A DNA stretch of 64,000 nucleotides from Curvibacter microcysteis (GTDB taxonomy: Bacteria > Pseudomonadota > Gammaproteobacteria > Burkholderiales > Burkholderiaceae_C): assembly GCF_028649455.1 (NCBI RefSeq), contig NZ_JAQSIO010000011.1, positions 1 through 64,000 on the forward strand, given 5' to 3'. The notes under the pieces are model-generated. The model ran no database searches, had not been told where the DNA came from, and saw only the letters and a list, made by a program, of their open reading frames with translations. The translations under genes and the position numbers were made by a program. Position 1 is the stretch's first letter, and each line of letters starts with the position of its first letter. This document shows positions 17,737 to 26,138 of this stretch, piece after piece.

Positions 17737-18699
17737 ATGCATCGCCGCACCTGGACTGCACTCATGCTCAGCGCGCTGACCAGCGCCACCTTCGCTCAAA
17801 GCTACCCCAACAAGGCCGTTCAATTGGTCGTGCCCTTTGCCCCCGGTGGCACCACCGACATCATTGCGCGCACCATCGCCGACCCGCTGAGCAAGGCCCT
17901 GGGCCAGCCGGTGGTGGTGGTCAACAAGGCGGGCGGCGGCGGCGTGGTGGGGGCCACCGAAACCGCGCGTGCCGTGCCTGACGGCTACAGCCTGGGCGTG
18001 GCCACGGTGTCCACCACGGCAGCCAACCCGGCCATCAACCCCAAGATCTCGTACAACCCGCTGACGGACTTCACGCCCATCATCAATGTGGCGGCCACCC
18101 CGAACATCATCGCGGTGCACCCCAGCTTCCCGGCCAAGGACTACAAGGGCTTTCTGGCGGAGGTGAAGAAGTCGCCGGGCAAGTACTCGTACTCCTCGTC
18201 GGGCACGGGGGGCATTGGCCACCTGCAAATGGAGCTGTACAAGAACCTGGCCGGCATCTTTGTGACCCACATCCCCTACCGCGGTGCCGGCCCGGCGCTC
18301 AATGACACGGTGGCCGGTCAGGTTCCGATGATTTTTGACAACCTGCCCTCGGCCATGCCCTTCCTGAAGGAAAACCGCCTGGTGCCCATCGTGGTGGCGG
18401 CCCCTCAGCGCGTGCCGGCACTGCCCAATGTGCCCACCTTCAAGGAAGTGGGTCTGGAGCCGGTGAACCGCATGGCCTACTACGGCATCTACGGCCCCAA
18501 AGGCCTGCCCAAGGAAGTCGTCGACAAGGTCAACGCCGGTGTGCGCAAGGCCCTGGAAGACCCGGCGGTGCGCAAGCGCATCGAAGACACGGGCTCGATC
18601 ATCGTGGCCAACACGCCCGAGCAGTTTGCCGAGCAGATCAAGGCTGAATTCGACACCTACAAGCGCGTGGTCACGCAGCAGAAGCTGACCCTGGACTGA
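17737..18699 (+). CDS. Bug/TctC-family periplasmic solute-binding protein
   Basis: A 320-aa Bug-family protein (tripartite tricarboxylate transporter receptor type). A signal peptide ends near ATFAQS, followed by YPNKAVQLVVPFAPGGTTD, the family's ligand-loop signature, then RTIADPLSKALGQPVVVVN and YGPKGLPKEVVDKVN near the end. Bug proteins trap small carboxylates or related metabolites in the periplasm and are greatly expanded in Burkholderiales. No TctA/TctB membrane genes are in the window, so it is an orphan receptor. AAGGAG lies just before the ATG, and a terminator follows. Confidence 0.94.
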   Translation: MHRRTWTALMLSALTSATFAQSYPNKAVQLVVPFAPGGTTDIIARTIADPLSKALGQPVVVVNKAGGGGVVGATETARAVPDGYSLGVATVSTTAANPAINPKISYNPLTDFTPIINVAATPNIIAVHPSFPAKDYKGFLAEVKKSPGKYSYSSSGTGGIGHLQMELYKNLAGIFVTHIPYRGAGPALNDTVAGQVPMIFDNLPSAMPFLKENRLVPIVVAAPQRVPALPNVPTFKEVGLEPVNRMAYYGIYGPKGLPKEVVDKVNAGVRKALEDPAVRKRIEDTGSIIVANTPEQFAEQIKAEFDTYKRVVTQQKLTLD

Positions 18700-18727
18700 G
18701 CGCAAGCTGGCGCGCAGCCTGTCCTCC

Positions 18728-18752
18728 AGCCCGGCTTTGGCCGGGCTTTTTT
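18728..18752 (+). terminator. Terminator after the first Bug gene
   Basis: AGCCCGGC and GCCGGGCT form a hairpin with a short TTTG loop, followed by a run of six T. It separates the Bug gene from xerD. Confidence 0.85.
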
Positions 18753-18807
18753 CATGGCGGCGGTGTACCCGGGCCGTGGCATAGTGCGCTTTGCCTTTTC
18801 TGAAGTC

Positions 18808-19734
18808 GTGACCTTGAAATCCAAGCCCTCGCCCGTGCTCTTGTCGCCTGCCAGCCAAGACGCCATTGACGCATTCATCGATGCCCTGTGGCTGGAGGAC
18901 GGCCTGGCGCACAACACCCTGGCGGCCTACCGCAAGGACCTGAGCCTGTACGCCGACTGGCTGGGGCCTCAGGGTTTGAGTCTGGATCACACCGCCGAAG
19001 AGCACCTGCGCCAGTACTTTGATGCGCGCCATGCCAGCACCCGCGCCAGCACCTCCAACCGACGCCTGACGGTGTTGCGCCGCTACTTCCACTGGGCCTT
19101 GCGCGAGCGCCGGGTCAACGCCGACCCCACCCTGCGTCTGCTGGCCGCGCGCCAGCCTTTGCGCGTGCCCAAGACCCTCAGCGAAGCCCAGGTCGAGGCC
19201 TTGCTGGCCGCGCCCGACACCAGCACACCGCTGGGCCTGCGCGACCGTGCCATGCTGGAGTTGATGTACGCCAGCGGCCTGCGGGTGTCCGAACTGGTGG
19301 GCCTGCGCTTGTTCGAGTTGGGGCTCAAGGAGGGGGTGCTCAAGGTCATGGGCAAGGGCGACAAAGAGCGCCTGGTGCCCTTTGGCGAGGTGGCCCGTGA
19401 TTGGCTCACCCGCTACCTGGCCGAGGCGCGCGCGCAGATCCTGGGGGGGCAAAGTTCGGACGACCTGTTTGTCACCCAACGCGGCCAGCGCATGACGCGG
19501 GTCATGTTCTGGGTCATCGTGCGCAAGAACGCGCAACTGGCCCACATCCACAGCCCCCTGTCGCCGCACACGCTGCGCCACGCTTTCGCCACGCATTTGC
19601 TCAACCATGGCGCCGACCTGCGCTCGGTGCAGCTCTTGCTGGGCCATGCCGACATTTCCACCACCACCATCTACACCCACGTGGCGCGCGAGCGCTTGCG
19701 CCAACTGCATGCCGTGCACCACCCGCGCGGCTGA
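18808..19734 (+). CDS. xerD: Tyrosine recombinase XerD
   Basis: XerD works with XerC at dif to resolve chromosome dimers. From the GTG at 18808 the protein has 308 aa. A SAM-like core-binding domain (residues ~15-100) precedes the catalytic domain, which has all active residues: R159 (SGLRVSEL), K183 (GKGDKERLV), H254 and R257 (HTLRHAFATHLL), H280 (LLGHADIS) and Y289 (TTIYTHV). An in-frame ATG at 18754 would begin immediately after the terminator T-run and adds 18 unlike residues, so I prefer the GTG. Its length, intact core and lone position argue for housekeeping XerD rather than a phage integrase. Confidence 0.93.
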   Translation: MTLKSKPSPVLLSPASQDAIDAFIDALWLEDGLAHNTLAAYRKDLSLYADWLGPQGLSLDHTAEEHLRQYFDARHASTRASTSNRRLTVLRRYFHWALRERRVNADPTLRLLAARQPLRVPKTLSEAQVEALLAAPDTSTPLGLRDRAMLELMYASGLRVSELVGLRLFELGLKEGVLKVMGKGDKERLVPFGEVARDWLTRYLAEARAQILGGQSSDDLFVTQRGQRMTRVMFWVIVRKNAQLAHIHSPLSPHTLRHAFATHLLNHGADLRSVQLLLGHADISTTTIYTHVARERLRQLHAVHHPRG

Positions 19735-19776
19735 GCGGCAGGGCCAGGCCGGCGCCACCGATCTTCTAGGAACGAC

Positions 19777-20760
19777 ATGACCCCCTTGTCCCGACGCCAA
19801 CTCCTGGTCGGTGCCCCGCTGGCGCTGGGCCTGACCCCGACTTGGGCCCAAAGCCCTGCTCCTTGGCCGAGTCGGCCGCTGCACATCCTGGTGGCCTACC
19901 CGCCCGGCGGTGTCAGTGATGCCGTGGCCCGCCTGCTGGCCGAACAATTGCAGCCCGCCCTTGGCGTGTCGGTCCTGATCGAGAACAAGGCTGGTGCCAG
20001 CGGTGCCATTGCCATGGATGCCGTGGCCAAGGCCGCGCCCGATGGCTACACCCTGACTTTCAGTGCGATCAGCCCGTTGACCCTCAGCCCGCACCTGGGG
20101 CGGGTGCCCTACGACCCGCTGCGCGATGTGCAGCCCGTGGTGCAGGTCATGAGCTCACCGGTGCTGCTGTTGGCGACCTCGGCCACCCCTGTGCGCGACT
20201 TCGCGGGGCTGCTGGCGCAAGCGCGGCAACGCCCTGGTGGCTTGCGCTGGGCCACGGCGGGGCAGGCCTCGCTGGGCCACATCATGCTGGAGCAGCTCAA
20301 GGCGGCGGCCCAGGTCGACATCACCCATGTGCCGTACAAGGGGGGCGGCCAGCAGATGACCGATGCACTCAGTGGGCAATTTGAAGTGCTGTCCACCAAC
20401 GCCAGCGCCGCCGTGCTTCAGCACATTGCCTCAGGGCGCTTGCACCCTTTGGCGGTGGGCAGCGCGCAGCGACTGGACACCTTGCCCAAGGTGCCGACCC
20501 TGGCCGAGCTGGGTTATGCGGCAGCGAACCTCGCGTCTCAGTTTGCCTTGTTTGCGCCCGCCCGCACGCCGCAGGCCGTGGTGGAGCGCGTGAACGAGGA
20601 GGTGAACCGGGTGTTGGCCCGGCCCGAGGTGCGCCAGCGCCTGCTGGCTTCCGACAACCAGCCCGCCGGAGGCAAACCTGCCGACCTGGCGCGCCTGATC
20701 GCGCAGGAGTCCGAGGCCAACGCGCGCATCATCCGCACCGCGGGCATCAAGCCCGATTGA
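19777..20760 (+). CDS. Bug/TctC-family periplasmic solute-binding protein (second copy)
   Basis: A 327-aa Bug-family receptor. The N-terminus has a Tat-like SRRQLLVG and a signal ending TWAQS; then RPLHILVAYPPGGVSD, the EQLQPALG helix, ENKAGASGAIAMDAVAKAAPDGYT, and ATAGQASLGHIMLEQLKAAA. It differs clearly from the copy at 17737 (not a recent tandem duplication). It starts 42 bases after xerD on the same strand and may be read with it. No membrane components accompany it. The ligand is unknown. Confidence 0.93.
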   Translation: MTPLSRRQLLVGAPLALGLTPTWAQSPAPWPSRPLHILVAYPPGGVSDAVARLLAEQLQPALGVSVLIENKAGASGAIAMDAVAKAAPDGYTLTFSAISPLTLSPHLGRVPYDPLRDVQPVVQVMSSPVLLLATSATPVRDFAGLLAQARQRPGGLRWATAGQASLGHIMLEQLKAAAQVDITHVPYKGGGQQMTDALSGQFEVLSTNASAAVLQHIASGRLHPLAVGSAQRLDTLPKVPTLAELGYAAANLASQFALFAPARTPQAVVERVNEEVNRVLARPEVRQRLLASDNQPAGGKPADLARLIAQESEANARIIRTAGIKPD

Positions 20761-20782
20761 GTCCGTGGACGCTGGGCGAGGG

Positions 20783-20806
20783 CCGCAGCCGGCCCATCGG
20801 CTGCGG
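20783..20806. repeat. Inverted repeat between convergent genes
   Basis: CCGCAGCCG and CGGCTGCGG form a 9-bp stem with a 6-base loop. There is no T-run on either side, so it is at best a weak or Rho-assisted transcript end between the Bug gene and the convergent HDOD gene. Confidence 0.5.
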
Positions 20807-20818
20807 AAGCCTCGTTAT

Positions 20819-20844
20819 GGTGCACCCGTTTGCGAAGGTGCACC
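20819..20844. repeat. Two copies of the palindrome GGTGCACC
   Basis: GGTGCACC occurs twice, 10 bases apart, so it is at once a direct and an inverted repeat. The half-sites resemble the TGCAC/GTGCA arms of NtrC sites, but the spacing is longer than usual and the place, between two gene ends, is odd for a regulator site. Confidence 0.4.
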
Positions 20845-20867
20845 AAATTGGATGGTGGGTCTGGCCC

Positions 20868-22157
20868 TCAGTCGTTGAGGGATTCAGCCCAATCCAGGGC
20901 TTGCAAATGAGCCCAGTTGACTTGGCGGTTGGACAGGTGAAGCTCGGTGGCGACACGGGCGAACACCGCGTCATCGCCAGTTTCGCAGGCGATGGTCAAT
21001 TCGAGCAGAGGCCAGAACAGGCCTGATTTGTTGAGCAAGGCGTCGACCACGTTCTGCGGCAAGGACACCGTGTCCAGGGCCTTTTCCAGCGAGATGCCGA
21101 GCATGGTGTCGAGCAGCGAGAACACGCCCACGATGAAGGCGTTGTCGAACTCCTCTGGCGGCAGCAATTCGGCAGCCAGCAACTCCATCAAACGCCCGCG
21201 CACCACGGCGGTGCTGCCCACCGCCGGGGGGGCACCTTCTTTGGAGGTGGTCAGCAGCAGGGCGGCCCAGCGGAACAGCTTCTTCATGCCGAGCATCATC
21301 ACGGCGTGGCGGAAGGAGGTGACCTCCACCTGCAGGCCAAAGCCCGCCGAGTTGATGAAACGCAGCAGGTTGAAGGACAGGGTGGGATCCTTCTTGAGCA
21401 GGTCTTCGATTTCGGCGGCGTCGGCTTGCTTGCGAACCAGGTTGATCAACTGAATGATCGTCGCCTGGGCCGGGCGGATGGTCTTGGCCTGCACCAGCGC
21501 GGGCTTGGCAAACCAGAAGCCCTGGAACAGCTTCACGCCCAGGGCGCTCATGCGCTCGAACTGCTCGGCGGTTTCCACCTTCTCGGCAATCATTTCGGCG
21601 CGGGTGTTGGCGCGCGCAAACTTGATCAAGGGCTCGGCCAGCTCGGGCCGCAGCGTGTTCATCTCGATCTTGATGAAGGACGCCAGGGGCAGCCAGGAGG
21701 CATAGGCACGGCGCAGCATCTGGTGCGGGAAGGCGAGGCGAAAGCCACGCTCCTTGAGGGCTTGCAGCACCACGGCGCGCTGCTCGATCAAGGGCACGTC
21801 GTCGGTGGGCATGGGCGGAACTTCCAGCACCACTTTTTCAGGGCTGATCAGTTCCAGGTGGCCGCCGGCCAAGCTGTCGTGGGTGCAGTTGATGAACACC
21901 GTCTTCTTGCCCACCAGGGCTTCGGTGCCGGCATAGGACAGCGCGTTGAACAGCAAGGCCGCGTCGCTGGCAGCGGTGTGGGCGGTCGCGCGGGTGGATC
22001 GGTCGAACAGCTCATAGCCATAGACGGCACGGTGCTCGTTCACGATGGGCTGGCGCGCAATGACCGCCGCGTTCTCGAGGTCCGCGTCGGGTGTCGCGCC
22101 TTCTTCCAAAGGCACGGGGGCCGTTTCGGCCAGGGGAGGATGGGGGTTGTGGCTCAT
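20868..22157 (-). CDS. EAL-like/HDOD signalling protein (COG3434), copy A
   Basis: A 429-aa protein with the YuxH-like architecture: an EAL-like domain (about residues 30-230: VIARQPIVNEHRAVYGYELF, VFINCTHDSL, VVLEVPPMP, FIKIEMNTL) followed by an HDOD domain (about 235-425: IQLINLVRKQADAAEIEDLL, LLRFINSAGFG, RWAALLL, FIVGVFSLLD). The EAL part lacks most metal-binding residues of active c-di-GMP phosphodiesterases, so it is probably a binding or protein-interaction domain. It is 57 bases downstream of a clear paralogue (22215) on the same strand. Likely a cytoplasmic regulator; target unknown. Confidence 0.9.
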   Translation of the reverse strand: MSHNPHPPLAETAPVPLEEGATPDADLENAAVIARQPIVNEHRAVYGYELFDRSTRATAHTAASDAALLFNALSYAGTEALVGKKTVFINCTHDSLAGGHLELISPEKVVLEVPPMPTDDVPLIEQRAVVLQALKERGFRLAFPHQMLRRAYASWLPLASFIKIEMNTLRPELAEPLIKFARANTRAEMIAEKVETAEQFERMSALGVKLFQGFWFAKPALVQAKTIRPAQATIIQLINLVRKQADAAEIEDLLKKDPTLSFNLLRFINSAGFGLQVEVTSFRHAVMMLGMKKLFRWAALLLTTSKEGAPPAVGSTAVVRGRLMELLAAELLPPEEFDNAFIVGVFSLLDTMLGISLEKALDTVSLPQNVVDALLNKSGLFWPLLELTIACETGDDAVFARVATELHLSNRQVNWAHLQALDWAESLND

Positions 22158-22214
22158 GGCGGATCCTTCCTGTTGTTCTTATGGGGGCTTGGGGGAAATC
22201 GAAGGGCCCCAGCG

Positions 22215-23492
22215 TCAGGCCTGGGTCACCATCTGGTCAGCCCAGGCCAGGGCCTGCAAATGGGCCCAGTTGGCTTGTTGGCCCGACAGCTGGAGGGCCT
22301 GGCAGGCCGAGTTGAAGCGATCTTCGTCACCCAGTTCACAGGCGCTGGCCAACTCCAGCAACGGCGCGTAAGGCCCTTGTTGGTGAACCAGCACGTCCAT
22401 CACGCTTTGGGGCAGGGTCAGCATTTCCACGGCCTGGGACATGGGCACGCCCAGCATCACATCGAGCAGCGAGAAGATGCCTGAGACAAAGGCGTTGTCC
22501 GCATCTTCGGGCGTCATGACCTGTTCGGCCAGCAGTTCCATCAACCGGCCGCGCACCACGGCCATGTTGCCAATGGTGGCCTGACCGTCCGAGGACTTGG
22601 TGGCAGTGAGCAGCAGGGCGGCCCAGCGGAACAACTTCTTCAGGCCCAGCAGCATGACGGCCTGGCGGAACGAGGTGACTTCACGGGCGTAGCCAAAGCC
22701 TGCCGAGTTGATCAGGCGCAGCAGGTTGAAGGCCAGGCCGGCATCTTTCTTGAGCACTTCTTCAATCTCGGCCGTGCTGGCCTGGTTGCGCACCAGGTTG
22801 ATGAGCTGAATGATGTGCGCCTGCGACGGGCTGACGATGCGGGTCTTGACCAGGGTCGGCTTGGCGAACCAATAGCCTTGGAACAGCTGGACACCCAAGC
22901 TGGAGACGCGGTCGTACTGTTCGGCGGTCTCGACTTTTTCGGCGATCAGTGCCGCATCGGTGCTGCGGCGTGCTGCTTTCACAACCTCTTTGAGCTGGCT
23001 GTTCGGGATCAGGCTCAGGTCCAGCTTGACGAAGGCGGCCAGGGGGCGCCACAAGGCGTAGGCCGGCTCCAGCACGTACTGGCCGAAGGCCAGGCGAAAG
23101 CCACGCTGGCGCAGTTGGGCCAGGATGGGCAGGCGGTGTTCAATGTCCTGAGCCGAGGCGTTGTCCACCGCGGGGATCTCCAGCACCACGCGCTCGGGGT
23201 TGACCAGGTCCAGGTGGCCGCCACCCAGGCTGGCGTGGGTGCAGTTGACGAACAAGAACAACTTGCCAAACAGGTCTTCGTCGCCCACGTGGGACAGGGC
23301 GTTGAACACCAGGGACACGTCGGATGCCGCCGTGTGATCGCCGCTGGCCTGGCTGCGGTTGAACAACTCATAGCCCACGATTTGGTGGCCTGCGTCCACG
23401 ATGGGTTGGCGCGCGATCATGGGCGACCCCTTCTCCACTCCGGCGTTGCGGTTGGAGAGGATGTCGGACGCGGTGATCGGGGGGGCAGTCAT
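22215..23492 (-). CDS. EAL-like/HDOD signalling protein (COG3434), copy B
   Basis: A 425-aa paralogue of the protein encoded at 20868 with the same order: a degenerate EAL domain (MIARQPIVDAGHQIVGYELF, LFVNCTHASLGGGHLDL, RVVLEIPAVD, FVKLDLSLIP), then HDOD (AHIIQLINLVRNQASTAEIE, FNLLRLINSAGFGYAREVTS, KKLFRWAALLLT). Many blocks are identical between the two, which indicates tandem duplication followed by divergence mainly at the N-terminus. I use the ATG at 23492; an upstream start at 23537 adds 15 basic residues. It is the first gene of the pair. Confidence 0.9.
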   Translation of the reverse strand: MTAPPITASDILSNRNAGVEKGSPMIARQPIVDAGHQIVGYELFNRSQASGDHTAASDVSLVFNALSHVGDEDLFGKLFLFVNCTHASLGGGHLDLVNPERVVLEIPAVDNASAQDIEHRLPILAQLRQRGFRLAFGQYVLEPAYALWRPLAAFVKLDLSLIPNSQLKEVVKAARRSTDAALIAEKVETAEQYDRVSSLGVQLFQGYWFAKPTLVKTRIVSPSQAHIIQLINLVRNQASTAEIEEVLKKDAGLAFNLLRLINSAGFGYAREVTSFRQAVMLLGLKKLFRWAALLLTATKSSDGQATIGNMAVVRGRLMELLAEQVMTPEDADNAFVSGIFSLLDVMLGVPMSQAVEMLTLPQSVMDVLVHQQGPYAPLLELASACELGDEDRFNSACQALQLSGQQANWAHLQALAWADQMVTQA

Positions 23493-23582
23493 GGCAGGCA
23501 GGTCTTTCTTTGGCCGTATTTTAGGGACGAACGGCACTGGGCGCCGGATTGTTCCATGCCCATTCAGCGGCTTTTCCGGGGC

Positions 23583-24401
23583 TTAACCATTTTGGAGCCA
23601 CGCCATCTCCACATCCGTGAATCCTGCACGGCGACGCGCGTTTTCATTGAAGGGGGGCTTCAAGCGGGGCGCCTCGTGGCGCTGGGTCAGCACGGGGTAG
23701 TGTTCGGTCGGGTCCAGGCCTTGGCGCTCGCACAACCAGCGGTACCAGTGGTTGCCAATCGCCACATGGCCCACCTCGTCGCGCAAGATGATGTCGAGCA
23801 GGGCCACGGCCTCCAGTGCGTCGGGGCTGCCGATCTGGCGCAGCTTGGCCTGGATCAAGGGCGTGGCGTCCAGGCCGCGCGCCTCCAGCGTGCGGGGGAC
23901 CAGGGCCATGCGCGCCAGCACGTCGCCGGCGGTGCGTTCGCACATGGACCACAGACCTTGGTGGGCCGGAAAGTCGCCATAGTCCCAGGGTCGGCCCAGG
24001 TGCGGCATGCGCTGCAGGTGCTCGCGCAGCAGGCTGAAGTGGTAGGCCTCTTCGCGCGCCACGCGCAACCAGTCGGCGTAGTAGTCGCGCGGCATGCCGT
24101 CAAAACGCCAGACCGCGTCGAGCGCCAGGTTGATGGCGTTGAATTCAATGTGGGCAATCGAGTGCAGCAGGGCGGCCCGGCCCTCCAGCGTGGTGGGCGA
24201 GCGCTTGACCACGCTGGTGTGTTTGACCAGCTCTGGGCGCTCCGGGTGGCCGGGCAGGGACTGGCCTGGCGGCAGCTGGGGACCGCCCTCGGTGTCCAGC
24301 GTCAGCTGCTCGAATTGGGTGTGTAAATCGATGGTGGCCGCTACTTTTTGCGCGGGATCGGTGAGGCACAAGACCTGCAGTGCACGGTGACGAAGCTCCA
24401 T
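23583..24401 (-). CDS. DUF455 ferritin-like protein
   Basis: A 272-aa protein of the DUF455 family with a ferritin-like four-helix bundle. Metal ligands are suggested by HIEFNAINLALDAVWRF, REEAYHFSLLREHL and LRDEVGHVAIGNHWYRWL, three helices with E/H pairs. The region EGGPQLPPGQSLPGHPERP is also characteristic. The ATG at 24401 starts MELRHRALQVL and sits seven bases after a TAGAAT element; an in-frame start at 24461 would read through this promoter. The family is probably a di-iron protein of unknown substrate. It is divergent from the gamma-carbonic anhydrase. Confidence 0.88.
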   Translation of the reverse strand: MELRHRALQVLCLTDPAQKVAATIDLHTQFEQLTLDTEGGPQLPPGQSLPGHPERPELVKHTSVVKRSPTTLEGRAALLHSIAHIEFNAINLALDAVWRFDGMPRDYYADWLRVAREEAYHFSLLREHLQRMPHLGRPWDYGDFPAHQGLWSMCERTAGDVLARMALVPRTLEARGLDATPLIQAKLRQIGSPDALEAVALLDIILRDEVGHVAIGNHWYRWLCERQGLDPTEHYPVLTQRHEAPRLKPPFNENARRRAGFTDVEMAWLQNG

Positions 24402-24404
24402 CTC

Positions 24405-24414
24405 TACAATTCTA
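24405..24414. promoter_or_regulatory. Overlapping divergent -10 elements
   Basis: TACAAT on the plus strand (24405-24410) points to the carbonic anhydrase with a 5' UTR of about 75 bases. TAGAAT on the minus strand (24409-24414) ends seven bases before the DUF455 ATG. The two share two base pairs, so the two promoters may exclude each other. Confidence 0.4.
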
Positions 24415-24491
24415 GGCTGCACCGGGTGGACAAGGCCTTGACTTGAGAAACAGGCCGCCACCCCTTACATGGGTTTTTTGGAGACAAAGCA

Positions 24492-25016
24492 ATGGCTGTG
24501 TATGCGTTGGATGGCGTGGCGCCTCAGGTGGCTGAATCGGCTTGGGTGGCGGACAGCGCCCAGGTCATGGGGCAGGTGAGTTTGGGCGCGGACGCCAGCG
24601 TCTGGTTTGGCACCGTGGTGCGTGGGGACACCGAGTCGATCTCGATTGGCGAGGGCTCCAACATCCAGGACGCCAGCGTGCTGCATGCCGACCATGGCAA
24701 GCCGCTGGTGGTGGGGCGGCATGTGACGGTGGGCCACCAGGTCATGCTGCATGGCTGCACCATCGGCGACGAGTCACTGATCGGCATTGGTGCCGTGGTG
24801 CTCAACGGGGCGCGCATCGGCAAGAACTGCCTGGTGGGCGCGGGTTCGCTGGTCACCGAGGGCAAGGAGTTCCCCGATGGCTCGATGATCCTGGGCAGCC
24901 CCGCCAAGGTGGTGCGCCAGCTCAGCCCGGAGCAGATGGAGGGGCTTCGCCAAAGTGCGAAGCATTACATTGACAACGCCCGCCGCTTCAAGGCGGGTTT
25001 GCGCCGCATCGACTGA
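24492..25016 (+). CDS. Gamma-class carbonic anhydrase family protein
   Basis: A 174-aa left-handed beta-helix protein of the gamma-carbonic anhydrase (CamH/YrdA-like) family. Hexapeptide repeats run through residues 15-130. The expected zinc ligands H65, H82 and H87 are present ([18 protein letters not shown]). [20 protein letters not shown] and a C-terminal helix complete the trimer fold. The acidic loop of Cam-type enzymes is missing, as in YrdA-like members, whose activity is often weak or unknown. GGAG precedes the ATG. It is followed 43 bases later by hslO. Confidence 0.92.
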   Translation: MAVYALDGVAPQVAESAWVADSAQVMGQVSLGADASVWFGTVVRGDTESISIGEGSNIQDASVLHADHGKPLVVGRHVTVGHQVMLHGCTIGDESLIGIGAVVLNGARIGKNCLVGAGSLVTEGKEFPDGSMILGSPAKVVRQLSPEQMEGLRQSAKHYIDNARRFKAGLRRID

Positions 25017-25059
25017 GCCCAGGGGGGCTTGGCGCGGCAGCGTTTTTCAGGAATTTTGC

Positions 25060-26049
25060 GTGTCTGAACTTCACAAGTTTATTTTTGACGGCCTGCCGGT
25101 GCGCGGCATGATCGTGCGCTTGACCGACGCCTGGACCGAGATCCAGGCCCGTCGTGCGGCCAACACCCAGACTGGGCCTTACCCGGCGCCGGTGCGTGAG
25201 CTGCTGGGCGAAATGGCCGCCGCGGGTGTGCTGATGCAGTCGAACATCAAGTTCAACGGCGCTTTGGTGCTGCAGATCTTTGGCGACGGCCCGGTCAAGG
25301 TCGCTGTGACCGAGGTCCAGCCCGACCTGAGCCTGCGCGCCACCGCCACCCTGGTGGGGGAGGTCAGCGAAACCGCCAGCCTCAGCCAGATGGTCAACCT
25401 CAACAATGGCGGGCGTTGCGCCATCACGCTGGACCCCAAGGACAAGTTCCCGGGCCAGCAGCCCTACCAAGGCGTGGTGCCCCTGTTTGGCGACCAGGGC
25501 GAGAAGCTCGAGAAGCTCAGCTCGGTGCTCGAGCATTACATGCTGCAAAGCGAGCAGCTTGACACCTGCCTGGTGCTGGCCGCTGACGACAAAGTGGCCG
25601 CTGGCCTGCTGATCCAGCGCCTGCCGCTGGAGGGCGAAGGCAACCTGGCGGGCAGCCTGCGCTCGGAGGCCAATGAGGACGAAATCGGCCTCAATGAGCA
25701 CTACAACCGCATTGCGCTGCTGGCCTCCAGCCTCAAGCGCGAAGAGCTGCTGACGCTGGATGTGGACACGATTCTGCGCCGCCTGTTCTGGGAGGAGAAA
25801 GTGTCGCGCTTCGAGCCCCTGCAGGGCGAGACCGCACCACGCTTTGCCTGCCGCTGCAGCCGTGACCGCGTCAGCCAGATGCTGCGCAGTCTGGGCGTGG
25901 AAGAGGCTGAAAGCATCCTGGCCGAGCAAGGCCAGATCGAGGTGGCGTGTGAGTTCTGCGGCCAGCAGTACCGCTATGACGCGGTCGATGCGGCCAGCAT
26001 CTTCACTCAGGGTGAGCGCCTGGTGGACGGCATCAAGACCGTGCAGTGA
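25060..26049 (+). CDS. hslO: Redox-regulated chaperone Hsp33
   Basis: Hsp33 is a holdase turned on by oxidative unfolding. The N-terminal domain has FDGLPVRGMIVRLTDAW, ELLGEMAAAGVLMQSNIKF and VNLNNGGRCAITLDP. The C-terminal redox switch keeps all four zinc cysteines, CRCSRDR and CEFCGQQY. The start is taken as the GTG at 25060 (VSELHKF, 329 aa), with CAGGAA upstream; in-frame starts further upstream fall inside the preceding gene. A strong terminator follows at 26114. Confidence 0.95.
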   Translation: MSELHKFIFDGLPVRGMIVRLTDAWTEIQARRAANTQTGPYPAPVRELLGEMAAAGVLMQSNIKFNGALVLQIFGDGPVKVAVTEVQPDLSLRATATLVGEVSETASLSQMVNLNNGGRCAITLDPKDKFPGQQPYQGVVPLFGDQGEKLEKLSSVLEHYMLQSEQLDTCLVLAADDKVAAGLLIQRLPLEGEGNLAGSLRSEANEDEIGLNEHYNRIALLASSLKREELLTLDVDTILRRLFWEEKVSRFEPLQGETAPRFACRCSRDRVSQMLRSLGVEEAESILAEQGQIEVACEFCGQQYRYDAVDAASIFTQGERLVDGIKTVQ

Positions 26050-26113
26050 AACAGCGTTGAGCGCTGCTCGCCGCGCCAGCCCTTGAACCGGCTGGACCTC
26101 CCCAACGCACCCC

Positions 26114-26138
26114 AACGCCCCGCGTGCGGGGCGTTTTT
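26114..26138. terminator. Bidirectional terminator between hslO and the NadR-like gene
   Basis: AACGCCCCGC and GCGGGGCGTT flank a GT loop, with five T on the plus side. The last T is the first base of the minus-strand gene's stop complement, so the hairpin also ends that gene's transcript. Confidence 0.8.

Noticed and set aside
18808-19734. Tyrosine recombinase as an integrase of a mobile element
   Set aside because: It has XerD length and motifs, no att-like repeats, no tRNA and no phage or plasmid genes nearby.
17713-20094. A 793-codon minus-strand frame opposite the Bug gene and xerD
   Set aside because: It is antisense to two well-supported genes and has typical shadow composition (Gly, His, Arg, Gln).
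20783-20806. GC-rich hairpin after the second Bug gene as a Rho-independent terminator
   Set aside because: No T-run follows on either strand; recorded only as an inverted repeat.
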